From positions 1 through 64,000 of the forward strand of contig CAJJWN010000009.1 of the NCBI GenBank assembly GCA_905196835.1: DNA of 64,000 bases, in the 5' to 3' direction. Origin of the DNA: an uncultured Prevotella sp. GTDB lineage: Bacteria > Bacteroidota > Bacteroidia > Bacteroidales > Bacteroidaceae. The translations under genes and the position numbers were made by a program. Positions 33,680 to 41,977 of this stretch are shown one piece after another (the first letter of the stretch is position 1; every line of letters begins with the position of its first letter). The notes beneath the pieces were generated by a model. That model saw only the letters and a program-made list of their open reading frames with translations. It searched no databases and was not told the DNA's origin.

Positions 33680-34933
33680 CTACAAATTATTTAAGTGCTT
33701 TATTTTGTACATTTCCTGCAACAGCTGTATTTCGTGCAGCCGCTTGCCGAGCTGTGCATCGATTACGGCGTTGATGTCGCGAAGCATCTCGTTCACAGTC
33801 TCCGTGCCGTTGGCAACGCGCAGTTCGGCCTTTTCGCGTATGCGTCGGCGCAGCTTTATTATTTCGTCGTCTTGCCTTAGCTGCTCACGCAGGTTTGCAA
33901 CAGCACCGCTTTCAAGCTCCGTTTGCAGGCGCGTATTGAACAGAAAGGCGTCGCGCTCCGACTGCACCGTCTGCCGCTCGATGTCAATGTTGCGCCGGTC
34001 GTTGGCCCGTGTGTACAGCGAACCGAAGTTCCACGACAGCGTTACGCCTACTTTATAATAAGCGTCGAAGTCGTCCTTCAGCATGTTCAGCCCCGGATTG
34101 CCGTAGCCACCGCGTGCAAACAGGCCGACATTAGGGCGCAAAGCCACGTTGAGAGATTTCAGCCTGGCATCGAGCAGACGCTCCTGCGCGGCGTAAAGAG
34201 CCAGCTCGGGACGGCTGTTTGCGCCGTTTTGCAGGACAGGAGGCGTCGGCTTGACAAGCGTGTCGCCGTCGCCTATATCCTTTCCGATGAACGTTGAAAG
34301 CATTTTCAGATACGTGTTGCGCTGCGTCAACAGGCTCGTCTCCCTCTGGCGTGCCTTCACCTGCTCCACTTTCACTGCATCAATGTCGGTCTGGTTGGCA
34401 ACTCCGCCCTTCACCATAGCCTCGACCGAAGCAAGAGAAAGCGACAAGTCGTTCTGCAAAACGCCTACTTGCTTTAGCTGTTCGTCAAGCACAAGTATGC
34501 CGAAAAACAGCTCGTCAATGCGCCGGTTGACGTCATACATAGCCACACTGACATGCTCCCGTCCCACGTCGCCTTGCGCCTCGGCCAAGCGTTTGGCAGA
34601 CGACACGGCTCCGCCGTCGTACACCTGTTGGCTGACGGTTATGTTAACGTCATACTGGTCTTTGCTTAACGTCGGTATGTCAACGCCCGGCAAGGTGATG
34701 GGAATTGTCGTAACGTCGCTTTGGTAAGAAGCCGTGCCGCTCACGACGGCCTGCGGCAGCCACGCCTTCGCAGCGTTCTCCACGGTGAAGCGGCGGCTCT
34801 GCTCCACCAGGCCGTACTGCTTTATTACTGGATAATTGCCCTGCGCCCAGGCTTTACACTGCTCCAAAGTGACCTGTGCACGGCCTATACCTGCGCAAAA
34901 GAACATCAATATGCAAACAAAATAGTGCTTCAT
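33680..34933 (-). CDS. TolC-family outer-membrane efflux protein
   Basis: 417 residues from the ATG at 34933, which opens a signal peptide (about 1-19, ending GIGRAQ). Two repeated halves of long helices and short barrel strands follow; for example LYAAQERLLDARLKSLNVAL and the C-terminal helix ending EMYKIKHLNNL are typical of TolC. An upstream start at 34990 would precede the promoter region and is rejected. It is the first gene of the leftward efflux operon and diverges from an AraC regulator. Confidence 0.92.
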   Translation of the reverse strand: MKHYFVCILMFFCAGIGRAQVTLEQCKAWAQGNYPVIKQYGLVEQSRRFTVENAAKAWLPQAVVSGTASYQSDVTTIPITLPGVDIPTLSKDQYDVNITVSQQVYDGGAVSSAKRLAEAQGDVGREHVSVAMYDVNRRIDELFFGILVLDEQLKQVGVLQNDLSLSLASVEAMVKGGVANQTDIDAVKVEQVKARQRETSLLTQRNTYLKMLSTFIGKDIGDGDTLVKPTPPVLQNGANSRPELALYAAQERLLDARLKSLNVALRPNVGLFARGGYGNPGLNMLKDDFDAYYKVGVTLSWNFGSLYTRANDRRNIDIERQTVQSERDAFLFNTRLQTELESGAVANLREQLRQDDEIIKLRRRIREKAELRVANGTETVNEMLRDINAVIDAQLGKRLHEIQLLQEMYKIKHLNNL

Positions 34934-34962
34934 ATAAATCAGTTGATTGTCGTTTACATTTG

Positions 34963-34970
34963 CAAAGGTA
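34963..34970 (-). promoter_or_regulatory. -7 box of the efflux operon
   Basis: TACCTTTG read leftwards, 30 bases before the TolC start. It and the divergent AraC promoter share a gene-free region of about 190 bases (34934-35122). Confidence 0.6.
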
Positions 34971-35066
34971 AGGTTACAACATGCACGCAACGTTATCTTA
35001 TGCTGTCATTAAATGTTCTTTTTGTACAAATACGCTTTCACGCAATGCGGTTTTCACGGTAAAACA

Positions 35067-35096
35067 TTGCCGATAAGTGCTATTTTCGTATTTTTG
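35067..35096 (+). promoter_or_regulatory. Promoter of the AraC regulator
   Basis: TTG (35067-35069), a 19-base spacer, TATTTTTG (35089-35096): canonical -33/-7 pair, 26 bases before the ATG. Confidence 0.7.
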
Positions 35097-35122
35097 CACA
35101 ATAACAATCAGATAAAAAGGAC

Positions 35123-36031
35123 ATGAAAAACAAATCTCCAGAACGCTTTTCTTTCCATGAATTGAAGTCGATGTTGAGCGGCATAAAGTCGGCAGACGCA
35201 CCGGTAAAGTTCATCGGTAAGGACATTGCAATGCTCGGAAGGGACGGCAAGACGCTACAAAACATCCTGCAAACCGACACTCCTTACATAATGGAAGACT
35301 GCCGCATGGGCTTCGTAAAGAGCGGCAGCATAAGGCTGATGGTGAACCTCATCGAGCGCGAATACGGCGAAGGGACGTTCGCCTTCATATCAGCCGGCAG
35401 CATACTGCAAATCAACGGCATGAGCGAAGACTTCGACCTGTGCGGCATGATGCTCAGCGACGAACGGCTGAAGGCGGCAATGGACAAGGCCATGCCTACT
35501 TGGTGCAGCGGCAACGCGACGTTTTTCACGGTACACCCTGACGACGAAGATGCCGCCACCATAAGACAAATATTCAGCACGATATGGGATTTGATTAACA
35601 AAGAGCGTTTTCCCGACGAAACGCTTAACGGCCTGATACACGCCGTGATACATTATTACAGCTATCTGAAAGACATTGAAGCTGACACGGCACAGCCCGA
35701 AACGTCGCGCGGAAAGGAGCTTTTCAACACCTTCATACGCCTTGTAAACCTGCACTCGAAGCACGAACGCAAGCTGCCTTTCTATGCCGACAAGATGTGC
35801 GTGACGCCCCGTTATCTCGGCACAATCGTTAAACAAGCAAGCGGAATAACTGCGAAAGAATGGATTGACCGCGCTGTTGTGACCAACGCGAAAGTGATGT
35901 TAAGATACAGCAGCAGGCAGGTGGCCGAGGTGGCTTACGCCCTCAACTTCCCCAACGTAAGCTTCTTCTGCAAGTTCTTCAAGCACGCCACAGGCCAAAC
36001 GCCACAGGAATACAGAGAAAAACGAAACTAA
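35123..36031 (+). CDS. AraC family transcriptional regulator
   Basis: 302 residues. An N-terminal sensor part (about 1-190) without a recognised ligand domain is followed by a C-terminal AraC double helix-turn-helix (about 200-300): MLRYSSRQVAEVAYALNFPN and SFFCKFFKHATGQTPQEYRE. It is transcribed divergently from the TolC-HlyD-ABC operon and is the obvious candidate to control it; the effector would be an exported compound. The stop codon's last base starts a perfect 39-base hairpin arm. Confidence 0.92.
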   Translation: MKNKSPERFSFHELKSMLSGIKSADAPVKFIGKDIAMLGRDGKTLQNILQTDTPYIMEDCRMGFVKSGSIRLMVNLIEREYGEGTFAFISAGSILQINGMSEDFDLCGMMLSDERLKAAMDKAMPTWCSGNATFFTVHPDDEDAATIRQIFSTIWDLINKERFPDETLNGLIHAVIHYYSYLKDIEADTAQPETSRGKELFNTFIRLVNLHSKHERKLPFYADKMCVTPRYLGTIVKQASGITAKEWIDRAVVTNAKVMLRYSSRQVAEVAYALNFPNVSFFCKFFKHATGQTPQEYREKRN

Positions 36032-36131
36032 GTGAAGAGTGAAAAACGAAAAGTGAAAAATCCATTTGCTTACACCTTAATACTCAATAAAGGCAAATGG
36101 ATTTTTCACTTTTCGTTTTTCACTCTTCACT
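36031..36131. terminator. Perfect 39-bp-arm hairpin between two stop codons
   Basis: Arms 36031-36069 and 36093-36131 are exact inverted copies (AGTGAAGAGTGAAAAACG... onward) around a 23-base loop. The left arm begins in the TAA of the AraC gene and the right arm ends next to the stop of the convergent DUF4738 gene, so the element fills the whole gap. Confidence 0.75.
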
Positions 36132-36701
36132 TTACTCCTGCTCCACATCGCTGTCGAGCCTCGTGTCCTTAGTGATTGTCATGCTGCCCGAATGCGAAAC
36201 GGTGACAAGCAGCGGCACATAGTCGTCGCTGAGCGCGTCGGGCTGGCCTACACTTGCGGCGAAAACGATGTTGTCTCCGTCAACACGGTCGAAAACAATG
36301 CCGAGCAGCGCGCTTTTCTCAAGATATTTGGCGTTGACATACGATGCAAAGTCCTTCTTGTTGAACGTCTTTTGGAATATCGGCTTCGACTCATACGCCA
36401 TGCCGTCGTCCTTGTGAGACTCTATCGTGACGTCAATCACGTTGTCATAGTATTTGCCGCCTGCGTCGTCAGTTATAATCGGAAGCGATGTATCAGCACG
36501 CCGCACGATGTTGACGTAACAACTCTGGCCTTTCACCTTCACTTCCTCCATGAATCTTGAGTCCTGCATCTTGACAGGTCCTGAAGGAGCTTTGGCCGCC
36601 GGTTTCTTGGCGATGATGTTGTCGTTGGGCTTCTTCTCGCTGCAAGCAGAGAGAGCCAATGCCGCCACGGCGGCGATGAACAGTGTCTGTAATGATTTCA
36701 T
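36132..36701 (-). CDS. DUF4738 family lipoprotein
   Basis: 189 residues. Signal peptide with lipobox LSAC (Cys20). A Lys/Pro/Ala-rich linker (about 22-42) is followed by a beta-rich domain of the DUF4738 type. Function unknown; attached to a membrane and facing the periplasm. It has its own -7 box at 36726-36733 on the minus strand. It faces the AraC gene and shares the hairpin at 36031. Confidence 0.75.
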   Translation of the reverse strand: MKSLQTLFIAAVAALALSACSEKKPNDNIIAKKPAAKAPSGPVKMQDSRFMEEVKVKGQSCYVNIVRRADTSLPIITDDAGGKYYDNVIDVTIESHKDDGMAYESKPIFQKTFNKKDFASYVNAKYLEKSALLGIVFDRVDGDNIVFAASVGQPDALSDDYVPLLVTVSHSGSMTITKDTRLDSDVEQE

Positions 36702-36725
36702 TTTGCCATATTACGTTTTCCGGTA

Positions 36726-36733
36726 CAAAAGTA
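36726..36733 (-). promoter_or_regulatory. -7 box of the DUF4738 gene
   Basis: TACTTTTG read leftwards, 24 bases before the ATG at 36701. Confidence 0.6.
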
Positions 36734-36807
36734 GTACAAATTAATTAAAAAGCAAAGCAAAACGCTGTTTCACTTCCGTTATATTTTGAGCTTAATTCAT
36801 TTTTCAC

Positions 36808-36815
36808 TACATTTG
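36808..36815 (+). promoter_or_regulatory. -7 box of the tandem DUF4230 genes
   Basis: TACATTTG, only 9 bases before the ATG at 36825, so the leader would be nearly absent. Confidence 0.55.
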
Positions 36816-36824
36816 TAACAACTT

Positions 36825-37514
36825 ATGAAAAGATTTGCACTTTATTTCATCCTGTCCGTGCTCATGCTGACAGCCTGCACGGACGGAGACAAGGCTACGC
36901 AAACGGCCAAGCCCGTTGACACCATACCCGTAATGGTGATGCAGATACGCAAATGCTCAAAGCTGTACACCGCAGAATACCGCGTGCGCAAGATTGTGAC
37001 GCACGACGATGACGTGCGCCTTAAAGGCTCGATGTTCAACCAGAAATTCGACTTCTCCATGCCTCTGTCGTCACGGAAAATCGCCATTCCGATGGAAGCC
37101 AAGCTTAAAGCGTACATAGATTTCGGCTCTTTCTCGGAACAGAACATCGCCGTAAGCGGCGACAATGTGGAGATTACGCTGCCCGACCCGCGGGTAGAGC
37201 TGACCTCGAGCCGCATAGACCATGACGGGATAAAGAAGCACGTAGCCTTCATGCGGTCACGCTTCACCGATGCGGAAATGGCCTCATACGAGCAGCAGGG
37301 CCGCCGACAAATCATACAGAGCATACCGCAGATGGGCATAATCGAGATGGCACGCCAGAGCGCGGCGCACGCCCTCGTGCCCATACTGGCGCAAATGGGA
37401 TACAAGGAAGAGAACATCACGATAACATTCCGCAAGGACTTCACCACCGGCGACCTGCCGATGCTCCTTGACGACAACAGCATTGAATATGGCAAATACA
37501 ACAAGCAACAATAG
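36825..37514 (+). CDS. DUF4230 family lipoprotein
   Basis: 229 residues. Lipobox LTAC (Cys18) after a short hydrophobic signal. DUF4230 domain from about 35: a beta-rich first half (KLYTAEYRVRKIVTHDDD) and a helical second half with EMARQSAAHALVPILAQMGY, ending NITITFR. Function unknown. It overlaps by 26 bases with a second, divergent DUF4230 gene; the pair probably arose by duplication and may form a heteromer. Confidence 0.8.
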   Translation: MKRFALYFILSVLMLTACTDGDKATQTAKPVDTIPVMVMQIRKCSKLYTAEYRVRKIVTHDDDVRLKGSMFNQKFDFSMPLSSRKIAIPMEAKLKAYIDFGSFSEQNIAVSGDNVEITLPDPRVELTSSRIDHDGIKKHVAFMRSRFTDAEMASYEQQGRRQIIQSIPQMGIIEMARQSAAHALVPILAQMGYKEENITITFRKDFTTGDLPMLLDDNSIEYGKYNKQQ

Positions 37515-38133
37515 GGAGGGACGCAACCTGTGGGCGTCGATAGTGCATGGCGTTGGCCGGATAAAGCTATACGCGATAGCCGCAATCGTGGCGTTGGTCA
37601 TCATAGCGTCGGCATATCTCGTCAGGCAATGCCGCGGCAACACCATAACGGCTTACACGAACGACAGCATCGACGTAACGCCGACGCAGGTGCTAGCTAT
37701 GAAAGAAATAGGCGAATGGGAATTCCTGTCGGTCGAGGACGAGGAAATGGTTGACACCGTAAGGCGCAGGCTCTTCGGCACGGACGAGCTAATACGCATA
37801 TACAAAGGTACGCTGCGCCTCGGCATAGACCTCGGAGAAACCCGCGCCGACTGGGTAACGGTAAGCGGAGACACGCTGCGCGCGGTGCTGCCACGGGTGA
37901 AGCTGCTCGACGAAGACTTCATTGACGAGGCCGCCACGCAGGCTTTCTTCGAGTCTGGCACATGGAACGACAAGGCGCGCAGCGACCTTTACCACCGCGC
38001 CAAGGCAAGGATGAAGGCGCGATGCCTTACAAAAGAGAACATCGCAAGCGCCGAAGACAACGCCCTGAAACAGTTTTTCCAGATGTTCAAGACCATGGGC
38101 TTCAAGACCGTAGAAGTGAGGTTTGAACGCTGA
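37489..38133 (+). CDS. DUF4230 family membrane protein, second copy
   Basis: 214 residues from ATG 37489; a TTG at 37468 is rejected because it adds only residues read from inside the preceding gene. One membrane segment (about 22-42) replaces the lipobox of its neighbour. The DUF4230 second half ends with FKTMGFKTVEVRFER, equivalent to the end of the first copy. The two proteins would sit in different ways in the envelope, one lipidated and one spanning. Confidence 0.75.
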   Translation: MANTTSNNREGRNLWASIVHGVGRIKLYAIAAIVALVIIASAYLVRQCRGNTITAYTNDSIDVTPTQVLAMKEIGEWEFLSVEDEEMVDTVRRRLFGTDELIRIYKGTLRLGIDLGETRADWVTVSGDTLRAVLPRVKLLDEDFIDEAATQAFFESGTWNDKARSDLYHRAKARMKARCLTKENIASAEDNALKQFFQMFKTMGFKTVEVRFER

Positions 38134-38143
38134 AAGCGTATTG

Positions 38144-38223
38144 AATTAAGAATTAAGAGTTAAGAATTAAGAAATAATGCCTCGTTGGTAATTTTCTTAA
38201 TTCTTAACTCTTAATTCTTAATT
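38144..38223. terminator. Hairpin between convergent genes, conserved-loop family
   Basis: Arms 38144-38174 and 38193-38223 (31 bases) of the 'attaagaattaagagttaag' type. The loop, read on the minus strand, contains ACCAACGAGGCAT, matching the loops at 21911 and 45549. The right arm includes the stop codon of the 38218 gene. Confidence 0.7.
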
Positions 38224-38916
38224 TACCATACAGAACACTCCTGCCCCAATGAAAAGCACTCCCACAACAACACCTATCCAACGCTGAACGATGTGCATCC
38301 TACGCCTTACGGCGTCAGTTCCGCCCAAGCCGTAAGCCACGACCCACGCCAGAAGCACGGCCGGAAGCGACGTGGCTACAGCGAACACTACCGGCAAGAG
38401 CCAGCCCGACGGCGACTGCGCCGCCAGCGGCAGCAACATGCCGAAGTACACTATGGCACTCTCCGGACAGAAAGACAGGGCCAGCAACACGCCCAGCAGC
38501 AAGCTCCCCCACGCTCCGCTGAAGCGGCGGCCATGCGCAGGAACGGCAGGGCAATGCTCGTGGCGGTGCAGAAAACGGTCGAGAATAAAATACAGCCCGA
38601 TTAATATCAGCACTGGCGCAAGCACCCTTTCACCCCACTCCCCAAACCATCGGCCTACGGCCTCAATGCCTCCGCTGCCGCGAAGCACTACGACAAGCGC
38701 GATGCCGAGCAGCGAATAGGCCAGCAGGCGGCCAAAGGTGTAAGCAAGACCTTTGACAAACACACTGCGCGGCCGGTGCGCATCCTTGGCAATATAGCCC
38801 ATTGCAGCTATGTTGGCGGCCAGCGGACACGGGTGCAAAGCCACTATGAGGCCGAGCAGGAAGGCCGTGATTACAGGAAAACCGTTGTTTCCCAGTATAT
38901 TCTGAACAAGCTCCAT
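38218..38916 (-). CDS. CcdA/SafE-like membrane protein (ArsG family type)
   Basis: 232 residues with six or more membrane segments in two related halves. Each half has a Cys-Pro motif in a helix: IVALHPCPLAANIAAMGY and LALSFCPESAIVYFGMLLPL. This pattern is found in DsbD/CcdA relatives and in the group annotated as ArsG aromatic arsenical permeases. A His-rich loop (LHRHEHCP) lies between the halves. The substrate is uncertain: reducing equivalents or an organoarsenical. None of the usual ars or thioredoxin partners is adjacent. It has a -7 box TACCTTTG at 38946-38939. Confidence 0.7.
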   Translation of the reverse strand: MELVQNILGNNGFPVITAFLLGLIVALHPCPLAANIAAMGYIAKDAHRPRSVFVKGLAYTFGRLLAYSLLGIALVVVLRGSGGIEAVGRWFGEWGERVLAPVLILIGLYFILDRFLHRHEHCPAVPAHGRRFSGAWGSLLLGVLLALSFCPESAIVYFGMLLPLAAQSPSGWLLPVVFAVATSLPAVLLAWVVAYGLGGTDAVRRRMHIVQRWIGVVVGVLFIGAGVFCMVN

Positions 38917-38938
38917 TCTACCTTAAAAACATTTTATG

Positions 38939-38946
38939 CAAAGGTA
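38939..38946 (-). promoter_or_regulatory. -7 box of the ArsG-like gene
   Basis: TACCTTTG read leftwards. The 14-base string around it (caaaggtaatgcaa) occurs again at about 39018-39031, possibly a duplicated promoter without a gene. Confidence 0.5.
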
Positions 38947-38969
38947 ATGCAAGCCGAGAGAAATACAAA

Positions 38970-39003
38970 ATAAAACCGAGAGAAACGCGGTTTTATTTTT
39001 ATT
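38970..39003. terminator. AT-rich hairpin downstream of no gene
   Basis: AAAATAAAACCG, loop, CGGTTTTATTTTT. It lies upstream of the ArsG-like gene and could stop read-through transcription from either side. Confidence 0.5.
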
Positions 39004-39177
39004 TCCGAGCGCAGCTTACCTTATCCAAAGGTAATGCAAATACGGCAAAACGTAAACAGCAAAACTTTTATTTAAGAAAACTTTACATTTCCTGCCATCA
39101 CAAAAAAGTAGTTGCTTGCCCACTTTACACGCATTCACAACCTATTGACTGTCAACGAATTAGCAATACACCGCAAA

Positions 39178-39265
39178 TCACGGTGCGAAAGACCGTCTTT
39201 CGTCCTCCGAAAGGCCGTCTTTTGGCACGCGAAAGACGGCCTTTGACATGGCAAAAAGCCACAAC
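39178..39265. repeat. AAAGACGGCCTTT array, site 6
   Basis: Units gcgaaagaccgtctttcg, ccgaaaggccgtcttttgg and gcgaaagacggcctttgac at about 21-base spacing. The gene-free stretch 38917-39412 otherwise holds the hairpin at 38970 and the cysE promoter. Confidence 0.6.
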
Positions 39266-39380
39266 TGTGAAAACCCGAGGCCGCCAGGCGCACGGCAGTG
39301 CGCTGCACGGCTACGCGGCACCAACAAGCAAACCTGATTAATAAAGATGTAAAAAATTTGGCTCGTAACGATAAAACGAT

Positions 39381-39388
39381 TAAATTTG
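39381..39388 (+). promoter_or_regulatory. -7 box of the serine acetyltransferase gene
   Basis: TAAATTTG. It overlaps the upstream in-frame TTG at 39386, so the ATG at 39413 is the start. Confidence 0.6.
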
Positions 39389-39412
39389 CACACAATATTG
39401 ACACACCACAGA

Positions 39413-40309
39413 ATGAGTACCGGCAACTTGACGCAAATCCTCACACAGACAATAGAGAAGTTGTCTCGGCGCGAGTCGTTGAAAGAGCTGTTTCACCAGC
39501 ACCGCGACGGCGACCCGTTGCCTTCGGCAAAAGCACTTGAAGAGATTATCGGGCTGGCGCGCTCGATACTGTTTCCCGGTTTCTACGGCAAGTCTACGGT
39601 CAACATCACGACGCTTAATTATCATATAGGTGTGAACGTGGAGCGTTTGCACAAGCTGCTTACCGACCAAATCCTGGCCGGGCTATGTTTCATGGACACC
39701 GAGCACACGGCGGCTGACTGCATACCGCTGTACCGGCGGCCGCAGGCCGAAGAGCTGGCAACCAAGTTCATTGAGCGCCTGCCGGACATACGCGCCGTGC
39801 TGGCAACAGACGTTGACGCGGCATACAACGGCGACCCGGCGGCCGAGAGCAAGGCCGAAATAATATCGTGCTACCCCGTAATCAAGGCTCTCGTAAACTA
39901 CCGCCTGGCGCACGAACTGGTTAAGCTAGGCGTGCCGCTCATACCGCGCATCATAACCGAGATGGCCCATTCGGAGACCGGCATAGACATTCACCCGGCC
40001 GCACAGATAGGCCACCACTTCACCATAGACCACGGCACGGGCGTAGTAATAGGCGCGACGTGCATCATAGGCAACAACGTAAAGCTGTACCAAGGCGTGA
40101 CGCTCGGCGCCAAGAGCTTTCCGCTCGACGCTGACGGCAACCCCATCAAGGGCATACCGCGCCACCCCATACTCGAGGACAACGTAATAGTCTACTCCAA
40201 CGCCACCATCCTCGGCCGCATAACCATCGGCAAAGGCTGCGTCGTGGGAGCCAACATCTGGGTGACGGAAGACATGGAGCCGATGTCGAAAAAGGTAAAA
40301 AGGCCATAA
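39413..40309 (+). CDS. cysE: Serine O-acetyltransferase (EpsC/CysE type)
   Basis: 298 residues. Helical N-terminal domain, then a left-handed beta-helix of hexapeptide repeats (about 195-285): GIDIHPAAQIGHHFTIDHGT, followed by GVVIGATCIIGNNVKLYQGV and IGKGCVVGANIWVTEDM. The catalytic His-Asp pair is in HHFTIDH. It makes O-acetylserine from serine and acetyl-CoA for cysteine synthesis. It is longer at the N-terminus than E. coli CysE, as in other Bacteroidetes EpsC-type proteins. No cysK is adjacent. Confidence 0.92.
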   Translation: MSTGNLTQILTQTIEKLSRRESLKELFHQHRDGDPLPSAKALEEIIGLARSILFPGFYGKSTVNITTLNYHIGVNVERLHKLLTDQILAGLCFMDTEHTAADCIPLYRRPQAEELATKFIERLPDIRAVLATDVDAAYNGDPAAESKAEIISCYPVIKALVNYRLAHELVKLGVPLIPRIITEMAHSETGIDIHPAAQIGHHFTIDHGTGVVIGATCIIGNNVKLYQGVTLGAKSFPLDADGNPIKGIPRHPILEDNVIVYSNATILGRITIGKGCVVGANIWVTEDMEPMSKKVKRP

Positions 40310-40468
40310 GGTTGTACGGTTATGGGGTTGTACGGTTTTACGGTTATGGAGTTGCACAATGGGCAACCTGAAACCGCTTGACGACAAGACCCGACAATCC
40401 CGACCGCCAACAACCATAAAAACCGTATAACCGCATAACCATACAACCGCAAAACCGTATATATATTA
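40305..40468. repeat. 'ggttgtacggttatgg' inverted word repeat
   Basis: Several copies of (a)ggttgtacggttatgg at 40309-40350 face copies of aaccgtataaccgcataacc at 40420-40460, so a long imperfect hairpin can form between cysE and the methyltransferase. Confidence 0.6.
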
Positions 40469-41977
40469 ATGGAACAAGAATTTGAACTCATCGCCAAGAC
40501 ATTCATGGGACTGGAGCCCGTCTTGGCCAAAGAGCTTACACAACTGGGAGCAAACAACGTGCAGATAGGACGCCGCATGGTGTCGTTCACAGGCGACAAG
40601 GAGATGATGTACCGCGCCAACTTCAGCCTGCACACGGCCATAAGGGTAATAAAGCCCATCAAGCACTTCAAGGCGCAGTCGGCTGACGACGTGTATGACG
40701 AGGTGAAGAAAATAGACTGGAGCCAGTACCTCGACCTGAAAAAGAGCTTCGCCGTTGACTCGGTGGTGTTCTCCGACGAGTTCCGCCACTCCAAGTTCGT
40801 ATCATACAAGGTGAAAGACGCCATCGTAGACCAGTTCCGCGAGAAGACCGGGCAACGCCCCAACATATCGGTGGCCAACCCCGACATACGCCTCAACATG
40901 CACATAGCCGAAGACCGCTGCACGCTGTCGCTCGACTCAAGCGGCGAAAGCCTGCACCGCCGCGGCTACAGGCAGGAGTCTGTCGAGGCTCCGCTCAACG
41001 AGGTGCTCGCCGCGGGCATGATACTCATGACGGGATGGCAGGGCGATACGGACTTCATCGACCCCATGTGCGGCTCGGGCACGCTGCTTATCGAGGCCGC
41101 GCTCATCGCCCGCAACATGGCTCCGGGCGTGTTCCGCAAGAGCTATGCGTTCGAGAAGTGGCCCGACTTCGACGCCGACCTCTTCGACCGCATATACAAC
41201 GACGACTCGCAGGAACGCGAGTTCACGCACCACATATACGGCTATGACATAGACCCCAAGGCCGTACAGACGGCCAGCCTCAACGTGCGCGCAGCCGGAC
41301 TGACTAAGGACATCAGCGTGGAAATGGCCGACTTCAAAGACTTCAAGCAGCCTAAGGACAAAGCCATAATGGTGACTAATCCGCCCTACGGCGAACGCAT
41401 ATCCACTCCCGACCTGCTCGGCACATACCGCATGATTGGCGAAACGCTTAAGCATCAGTTCAAGGACAACGACGCATGGGTGCTGAGCTACCGCGAGGAA
41501 TGCTTCGACCAAATCGGCCTGAAACCGTCAATCAAAATCCCGGTGTACAACGGCTCGCTTGAATGCGAGTTCCGCAAGTACCAGATTTTCGAAGGAAGAC
41601 TGAGCGATTTCCGCGGCGCAGGCAACATTCTCAAGACCGAAGAAGAGAAAAAAGCCATGGCCGAGAAGCACCGCTTCAAGGAAAACCGCGAGTTCAAGAA
41701 ACGCCTTGAAGAGCACGAGGAGAACGAAGAGGGCGACATACGCACATTCAAGTTTCACAAAATAGACTTCAACGGCCGTGGCTCACGCGACCGCGAACGT
41801 CGCGACTTCGGGCGTGACCGCCGTGGGTTCGGTGACCGGGGCGGGCGTGATTTCGGCCGTGGCAGGCGCGATTTCGACGACCGCAGAGGACGCGAAGACA
41901 GACGCGGAGGACGCGATTTCAAAGGCAACAGGGACAGAAAAGACTTCGGCAAGAAAGGACGGAGATATGACGACTAA
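40469..41977 (+). CDS. THUMP-domain rRNA methyltransferase (RlmL-like) with Arg/Gly tail
   Basis: 502 residues. A THUMP RNA-binding domain (about 45-160) and a class I methyltransferase domain follow: motif I DPMCGSGTLLIEAALIARNM, catalytic motif IV NPPYGERIS. This is the RlmL/YcbY N-terminal enzyme, which makes m2G in 23S rRNA; the RlmK half of the E. coli fusion is absent. From about residue 434 the chain is an Arg/Asp/Gly-rich low-complexity tail with repeated R-D-F-G blocks, a probable RNA-binding extension. The tail's last 11 bases overlap the peptidase start. Confidence 0.9.
   Translation: MEQEFELIAKTFMGLEPVLAKELTQLGANNVQIGRRMVSFTGDKEMMYRANFSLHTAIRVIKPIKHFKAQSADDVYDEVKKIDWSQYLDLKKSFAVDSVVFSDEFRHSKFVSYKVKDAIVDQFREKTGQRPNISVANPDIRLNMHIAEDRCTLSLDSSGESLHRRGYRQESVEAPLNEVLAAGMILMTGWQGDTDFIDPMCGSGTLLIEAALIARNMAPGVFRKSYAFEKWPDFDADLFDRIYNDDSQEREFTHHIYGYDIDPKAVQTASLNVRAAGLTKDISVEMADFKDFKQPKDKAIMVTNPPYGERISTPDLLGTYRMIGETLKHQFKDNDAWVLSYREECFDQIGLKPSIKIPVYNGSLECEFRKYQIFEGRLSDFRGAGNILKTEEEKKAMAEKHRFKENREFKKRLEEHEENEEGDIRTFKFHKIDFNGRGSRDRERRDFGRDRRGFGDRGGRDFGRGRRDFDDRRGREDRRGGRDFKGNRDRKDFGKKGRRYDD

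Noticed and set aside
41778..41966. 63-codon N-terminal extension of the S9 peptidase
   Set aside because: It reads the Arg/Gly repeat of the methyltransferase in another frame (Ala/Thr-rich) and would bury the signal peptide that starts at 41967.
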